Below are positions 58,938 through 64,000 of a DNA stretch of 64,000 bases, piece by piece. The stretch covers positions 310,001 through 374,000 of the forward strand of contig CM055822.1 in assembly GCA_029582265.1 (NCBI GenBank), given 5' to 3'. The first letter of the stretch is position 1. Each line of letters opens with the position of its first letter. This DNA is from Zoroaster sp. YZ-2022. Its lineage: Eukaryota; Echinodermata; Asteroidea; Forcipulatida; Zoroasteridae. Under the pieces are notes generated by a model that saw nothing but the letters and a program-made list of their open reading frames with translations, made no database searches and had not been told where the DNA came from. A program made the translations under genes and the position numbers.

Positions 58938-61900
58938 TTAGTGATAACATCCTATCACTTCAAAACGCATGCTGCAGTAGGTATTCCAACTGGTTGGTTG
59001 AATGCGAATAGCTGTAGTGTACAGTACCTCCCTGAATCTTGTGGTCACCTGAGTGTCTCCATCAGTGTTACCGATGAACTGTTAACAAGCAAAAAAAGTC
59101 ATTTAATGCTTAATTAATACAACACAATTTGTAAGAATGTTTGTAAGTGATAGTAAATTTTTCTCCAACGATTTTTTTTCTAGGTAATAAATTTTCCGAA
59201 ATAGTATTTGTTATCAGAACAATGATATTGTTTGACAAACAAAAAGGCAAACAAATACCGTTTTAACAATTGCATTTCACAACACAATCATGAGAACCAT
59301 TGTTTTACAGTTCACAAGTGCCGAAATAAAAGTATAATTGGGGTGCTGTTAAGTTCTGTTTAAGTATATCCATGAATTGTGTATAGTCTTTATTACTTGC
59401 CTCCATTGGTGCACCGTCTACATCGGTCACCAAACCCCAGAGCTGACCACCATCACTTGGTATTGATACCTTGAAAGTCTTCACCCATTGGTGATATCCG
59501 TCACTGCTGGCACGGCCTTGTGTGATCAGACCAGTGATGGATACTGAGACATTGAAGTCAACTTGTATCCAGGGATGGGAGTCACCTACGCCAGCACACC
59601 AGGCAGCAGCAAAACCTGTTTACCCAATAATAAAAACCCTACATCAAATATGACGATAGATACTCAGTAAATATACATGCTCCGTGCTCATTTTACCGTC
59701 TTGAAATTCTGATTAATATCTTGAATTGCAAGATATTGTGATACCAGGCACCACTTTTGGGGTAATTTTTGGGTCATTTATTTGTCAAACTAATAGTTGT
59801 TACTGGAACTGTCACTGCATATCGTGGATGCATGCATAAGTACGACTGTCGTAAACGGAGCCTGTCCTTTTAATTTCGTTTAAGGGGACAAGTGCTCCAT
59901 GGAAGTCATTTAACATACGGTTTGTGGCAGAATGCCCCTTTTTTGACAATGTTCTCCTTTTTTCCTGCAGTACAATTCCTCCGTTTAGGTGTGTGTCCGC
60001 ATTATATGTCATCCTGTATCCCCTGCTGTTCATTTGTGGGGGATACAGAAATTAATTTATCACGCTGTATTATTAATTCATTTATTCACTTTATAAAGCT
60101 TGATGATTCTTTCTCAATTCATTTCAATATTATAATATTCCAGTATAAATTTCCATACAAATATTTTAACCAATAAAATACAGAATGCAAAATTGTGTAA
60201 TAAGGCACAGGTAAGCAAAGGGTTATATTGGAGTGCAAAATTGTGTAATGAGGCACGGGTAAGCAAAGGGTTATATTGGAGTGCAAAATTGTGTAATGAG
60301 GCACAGGTAAGAAAAGGGTTATATTGGAGTGCAAAATTGTGTAATGAGGCACAGGTAAGCAAAGGGTTATATTGGAGTGCAAAATTGTGTAATGAGGCAC
60401 AGGTAAGCAAAGGGTTATATTGGAGTGCAAAATTGTGTAATGAGGCACAGGTAAGAAAAGGGTTATATTGGAGTGCAAAATTGTGTAATGAGGCACAGGT
60501 AAGCAAAGGGTTATATTGGAGTGCAAAATTGTGTAATGAGGCACAGGTAAGCAAAAGGTTATATTGGAGTGCAAAATTGTGTAATGAGGCACAGGTAAGC
60601 AAAGGGTTATATTGGAGTGCAAAATTGTGTAATGAGGCACAGGTAAGCAAAGGGTTATATTGGAGTGCAAAATTGTGTAATGAGGCACAGGAGAGCAAAG
60701 GGTTATATTGGAGTGCAAAATTGTGTAATGAGGCACAGGTAAGCAAAGGGTTATATTGGAGTGCAAAATTATGTAATGAGGCACAGGTAAGCAAAGGGTT
60801 GTATTGAAGTGCAAAATTGTGTAATGAGGCACAGGTAAGCAAAGGGTTGTATTGGAGTGCAAAATTGTGTAATGAGGCACAGATAAGCAAAGGGTTATAT
60901 TGGAGTGCAAAATTGTGTAATGAGGCACAGGTAAGCAAAGGGTTATATTGGAGTGCAAAATTGTGTAATGAGGCACAGGTAAGCAAAGGGTTATATTGGA
61001 GTGCAAAATTGTGTAATGAGGCACAGGTAAGAAAAGGGTTATATTGGAGTGCAAAATTGTGTAATGAGGCACAGGTAAGCAAAGGGTTGTATTGGAGTGC
61101 AAAATTGTGTAATGAGGCACAGGTAAGCAAAGTGTTATATTGGAGTGCAAAATTGTGTAATGAGGCACAGGTAAGCAAAGGGTTATATTGGAGTGCAAAA
61201 TTGTGTAATGAAGCACGGGTAAGCAAAGGGTTATATTGGAGTGCAAAATTGTGTAATGAGGCACAGGTAAGCAAAGGGTTATATTGGAGTGCAAAATTGT
61301 GTAATGAGGCACGGGTAAGCAAAGGGTTATATTGGAGTGCAAAATTGTGTAATGAGGCACAGGTAAGCAAAGGGTTATATTGGAGTGCAAAATTGTGTAA
61401 TGAGGCACAGGTAAGCAAAGGGTTATATTGGAGTGCAAAATTGTATAATGAGGCACAGGTAAACAAAGGGTTGTATTGGAGTGCCCTTAACATAGAACAG
61501 CATTACAACACCAAACATCAAAACTGACAGACAAACAAAAAGTACAGACAAACAAGAAGGACAATAAAGTGAATATTGTAGTGGAATGCCTGATGATATA
61601 TAAACCTACTTGTAGTTAAAGAAAGAGAAAGAAGATACCAAAGAGAAATGTAATTAAGAAAAATAAATATATGTCCTGGTCAGTTATTTTGTGAAATAAA
61701 GAGAACGTTAACTTTATACCTCTACAAGGACAAGATAAATGTACAGATTTAAACCAAAACTGACGAAAAATAAAGATATGCATCTTTAATTCAAATATTC
61801 AACTAAAACATCCCGATATTGTACCTGGTTGTCAATTGTATTTATAACTACTAATGTAATTATAGTGTAGTATTTTGCTCTTTGACCTGGTAAAATGTGG

Positions 61901-62974
61901 TGGTTTTAATTTATGGTAACATTTGTTCATATCTCTAAAATATCTCAAATATATGCTGAGCTGTTGTCCAATCGTCACAATGTTTACATCCTTTTGGATT
62001 AATTTCTTGTTTCTTGTCTTCTGTCACTTTGGTTGTAGTTTCTTATGATTCATTATAATATAAGGATTATATTCAACTAGTATATCAGTTATACCTTGAG
62101 TATTAAGTCGTGTCCTATGAGGTGCAGTGTATGCTTGGTTCATCCAAAATGATGAGGCTGTGATGCTGTCATCTGGGATATCACCATTCTCCATACCAAG
62201 ATGCTCCTCCGTATCAACTGAACAAACTAGATAAAGTTTGATAACAAATTAATTAAAATTAATTAAAATAAGGTGGTTCTGTGAAGAACCACTGGTATAG
62301 CAACTATAGATGTTTAGCAACTCTGTATGAAATTGGCCTAATGTGTAATTTTCAATGGGACACATTTGTGACGCTGGTGGCAACAGACTTCGGTTCAGGG
62401 CCCACCCAAGGAAGCTCTTTGGTTATAGATATTCTTTTAAAGAAGGGGAAACATTCAAATGAATTTGAATCACATGTACTAGTAGAAAGAGGATAGCATT
62501 CTTTCTCAATGCTGATATATATCCCAACTAACCATGCTTTATGATAGACACAAGTAATGTTTTGTCCATTTATTAATTTGCAATTTGATTTTTATAAATG
62601 TAGACCTCAATGAGAGCACACGTGACATAATACTTCACTCCAAGTTGGCTAAGCTTTCAGCTTAACGTGATATTACCAATGACACGTAGCCCAATAATGT
62701 AATTTGTATTTTTATTTATTAATTGTAATCACGACTGCACTCTTCAAAGGCTCACCTTGACAATTGAAATATTTGCGAATCTTTTCCTGATCATCCGTGA
62801 ACAGTGGATGATCGGTGTAGTGTGGTTCGTAGTGTCTCTGCGGTGTATACATGTTAACGCCGGCTGGTCTGATGCTTGTGCATGAACAGCGATCCTTGAG
62901 ATCAACTGGCTTTACCCATCGGAGTTTGCCTCGCTGGTCCTGCTCTTGATCAAGATAGCACACCTTCGCGGCCG
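58938..62974 (-). CDS. Discoidin-domain gene D, signal exon outside the window or undetected
   Basis: Minus-strand exons: 62756-62974 (module, 73 codons), 62095-62217, 59401-59615 (GC donor) and 58938-59078 (stop TAA). All lengths, phases and splice signals equal those of gene B. The domain reads CQVDTEEHLGMENGDIP..., AAWCAGVGDSHPWIQVDF, ITGLITQGRASSD and FIGNTDGDTQ, ending EVIGC. Only one module exon is present. No signal-peptide exon was found between 62975 and 64000, so the listed gene is 5' incomplete. The 48-bp array fills the intron between the first and second discoidin exons. Confidence 0.8.
60187..61482. repeat. 48-bp minisatellite, 27 copies, intronic
   Basis: Unit GCAAAATTGTGTAATGAGGC followed by ACAGGTAAGCAAAGGGTTAT and ATTGGAGT, repeated 27 times with sparse substitutions. 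Because 48 is a multiple of three, frames without a stop in the unit stay open for hundreds of codons on both strands. These long ORFs are not genes. Each unit contains CAGGTAAG, a strong 5' splice-site consensus on the plus strand, which is opposite to the host gene. Confidence 0.97.
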
Positions 62975-63167
62975 CTTCGAAGCAAAACATATAAAACAAC
63001 AAAGAGAACCTTGAAAAGTACTGAAACAAACAATCACACAGGTATTCTTGAGAGCAGTTTTTCGGGTGCCCTTATTTTTGGTGTTGGAAGCCTTTGTCTT
63101 GAGTATAAAATTGGTCATTGAAAAATATCAAAATTTATTAAAATGTCAACAATATTGATCGCATTAA

Positions 63168-63834
63168 AGGGGGACTGACATCCTTTACTACGCCTTAAGT
63201 TAAGGCGTTTTGTAATAAAATATTGTTTTTGAGACCCACCTGTGTCTATTTAATCATTGATTTCTGAGTACAAGTATTTTAAAACAATGTTTGAAGTGTT
63301 TGGGGGAGGCAATCCCGCCCCATGGTTGGAAGCTTCATTTGCATAAGATACGTGACGTAAGGTCGGGAAGATGCGATGTGTACATGATGTACATGTACAT
63401 ACAAACGTTTCACAAACGTAGCGTCGATTTCATTTCTTCCGTGATTTTTGTTCCCGGAACTAATAAAATGCCGGGAAGATGTGTTGCTGCAGGATGCAGC
63501 AACACCACCAAAGACGGTGTTAGCCTTCATCTGTTCCCAAGTAACCCAAAATATATGCCGTATTTGGACGAGCAAAGTTCGACTGACAAGAGTAAAGTGG
63601 TCACCTCCAGCGGCTCACATAGTTTTGTGCAGCGATCATTTTGAGCCGAGTTTTGAGCCGAATTTCTCTTCCCGACATGACGTCACGAACAGCTCCTCCG
63701 TGCAGGGCGGAAACAACTAGTAAAAGTGGGGGGCATTTTTACAATGGTAAAATAACACTCTCAAAAACAATAAAAACACAAAACAAAATTTGTATTGATC
63801 TCACTGTTTGATTTAAATCCACGACAGTCCCCTT
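63168..63834 (+). mobile_element. Second Kolobok-like TTAA element with THAP remnant
   Basis: Paralogous to 33661-34352. TTAA flanks lie at 63164-63167 and 63835-63838, with the left end AGGGGGACTGACA intact and the right end slightly shortened. The ORF from 63469 reads MPGRCVAAGCSNTTKDGVSL and HLFPSNPKYMPYL, a better preserved THAP finger than in the first copy. It ends at a stop after SHSFVQRSF. The AVPL/P-type end of the THAP fold is not seen, so the domain may be incomplete. Confidence 0.75.
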
Positions 63835-64000
63835 TTAATCTTCCCTAGAAATTCACGTTGCTTTGAAGAAAAGTGAATTAGTTAAAGAAAGAGAGTTCTT
63901 TCATAAATTCCACTTTGTAATGAACATATACAAAATGTTCACTACTTTCGCTACCTATTCGTTACGTTAAGGACACAACGACGTAATAAAGAAACTTTAA
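63835..64000. other. Window end, nothing recognised
   Basis: Short AT-rich stretch after the TTAA element. Confidence 0.5.

Larger units (their letters stand above)
58325..63018. repeat. Segmental duplication, copy 2 (partner at 46819-49400)
   Basis: Collinear with copy 1 through the last four exons of the discoidin gene. The extra length is mainly the intron with the 48-bp array. Confidence 0.85.

Noticed and set aside
60114..61527. Very long ORFs on both strands (up to 459 codons).
   Set aside because: They translate the 48-bp minisatellite. The unit length is a multiple of three, so stop-free frames persist. Homology with intron sequence of gene A shows it is intronic.

Overview
This is a eukaryotic, animal-type window. 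It is AT-rich, has spliced genes with GT-AG (and one recurrent GC-AG) introns, and is packed with DNA transposons, LINE/SINE tails, satellites and one 500-N assembly gap. The mix of Polinton, Tc1/mariner, a THAP-bearing TTAA element, a tRNA-derived SINE and secreted discoidin-domain genes fits a marine invertebrate, possibly an echinoderm, hemichordate or amphioxus. That placement is inference; nothing here fixes the species.

Layout. Positions 1-9.7 kb show no gene and hold dispersed and tandemly duplicated repeats with G/C runs. At 9.77-16.81 kb (+) lies a ten-exon gene. Its predicted product of about 814 aa joins a ParB/sulfiredoxin-like domain to the C-terminal part of a permuted DNA amino-methyltransferase fold. 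One exon carries a one-base frameshift and the methyltransferase motifs look eroded. From 18.3 to 20.5 kb runs a satellite of about 79 bp whose units centre on the palindrome GTACGCCAATTGGCGTAC. At 21.1-21.9 kb two retroelement tails meet tail to tail at a microsatellite, followed by the gap.

Positions 22.4-33.4 kb hold a decayed Polinton/Maverick. Long asymmetric inverted repeats flank remnants of a packaging ATPase, small virion-type ORFs, a chromodomain integrase, penton-like and double-jelly-roll capsid genes and an adenain-like protease. No DNA polymerase B was seen. Its right end cuts the last exon of a neighbouring discoidin gene.

From 33 kb to the end the window is a cluster of minus-strand paralogous genes (A, B and D; 33.4-37.7, 47.4-55.8 and 58.9-63.0 kb). 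Each predicts a secreted protein with a short cysteine-containing module of unknown family and one F5/8 type C (discoidin) domain split over three exons. Gene B has its module exon duplicated. All three paralogs share a GC-AG intron. Transposons have inserted into introns, and for one of them the paralogs preserve the empty site. In gene D an intronic 48-bp unit has expanded to 27 copies, while gene A keeps a single unit.
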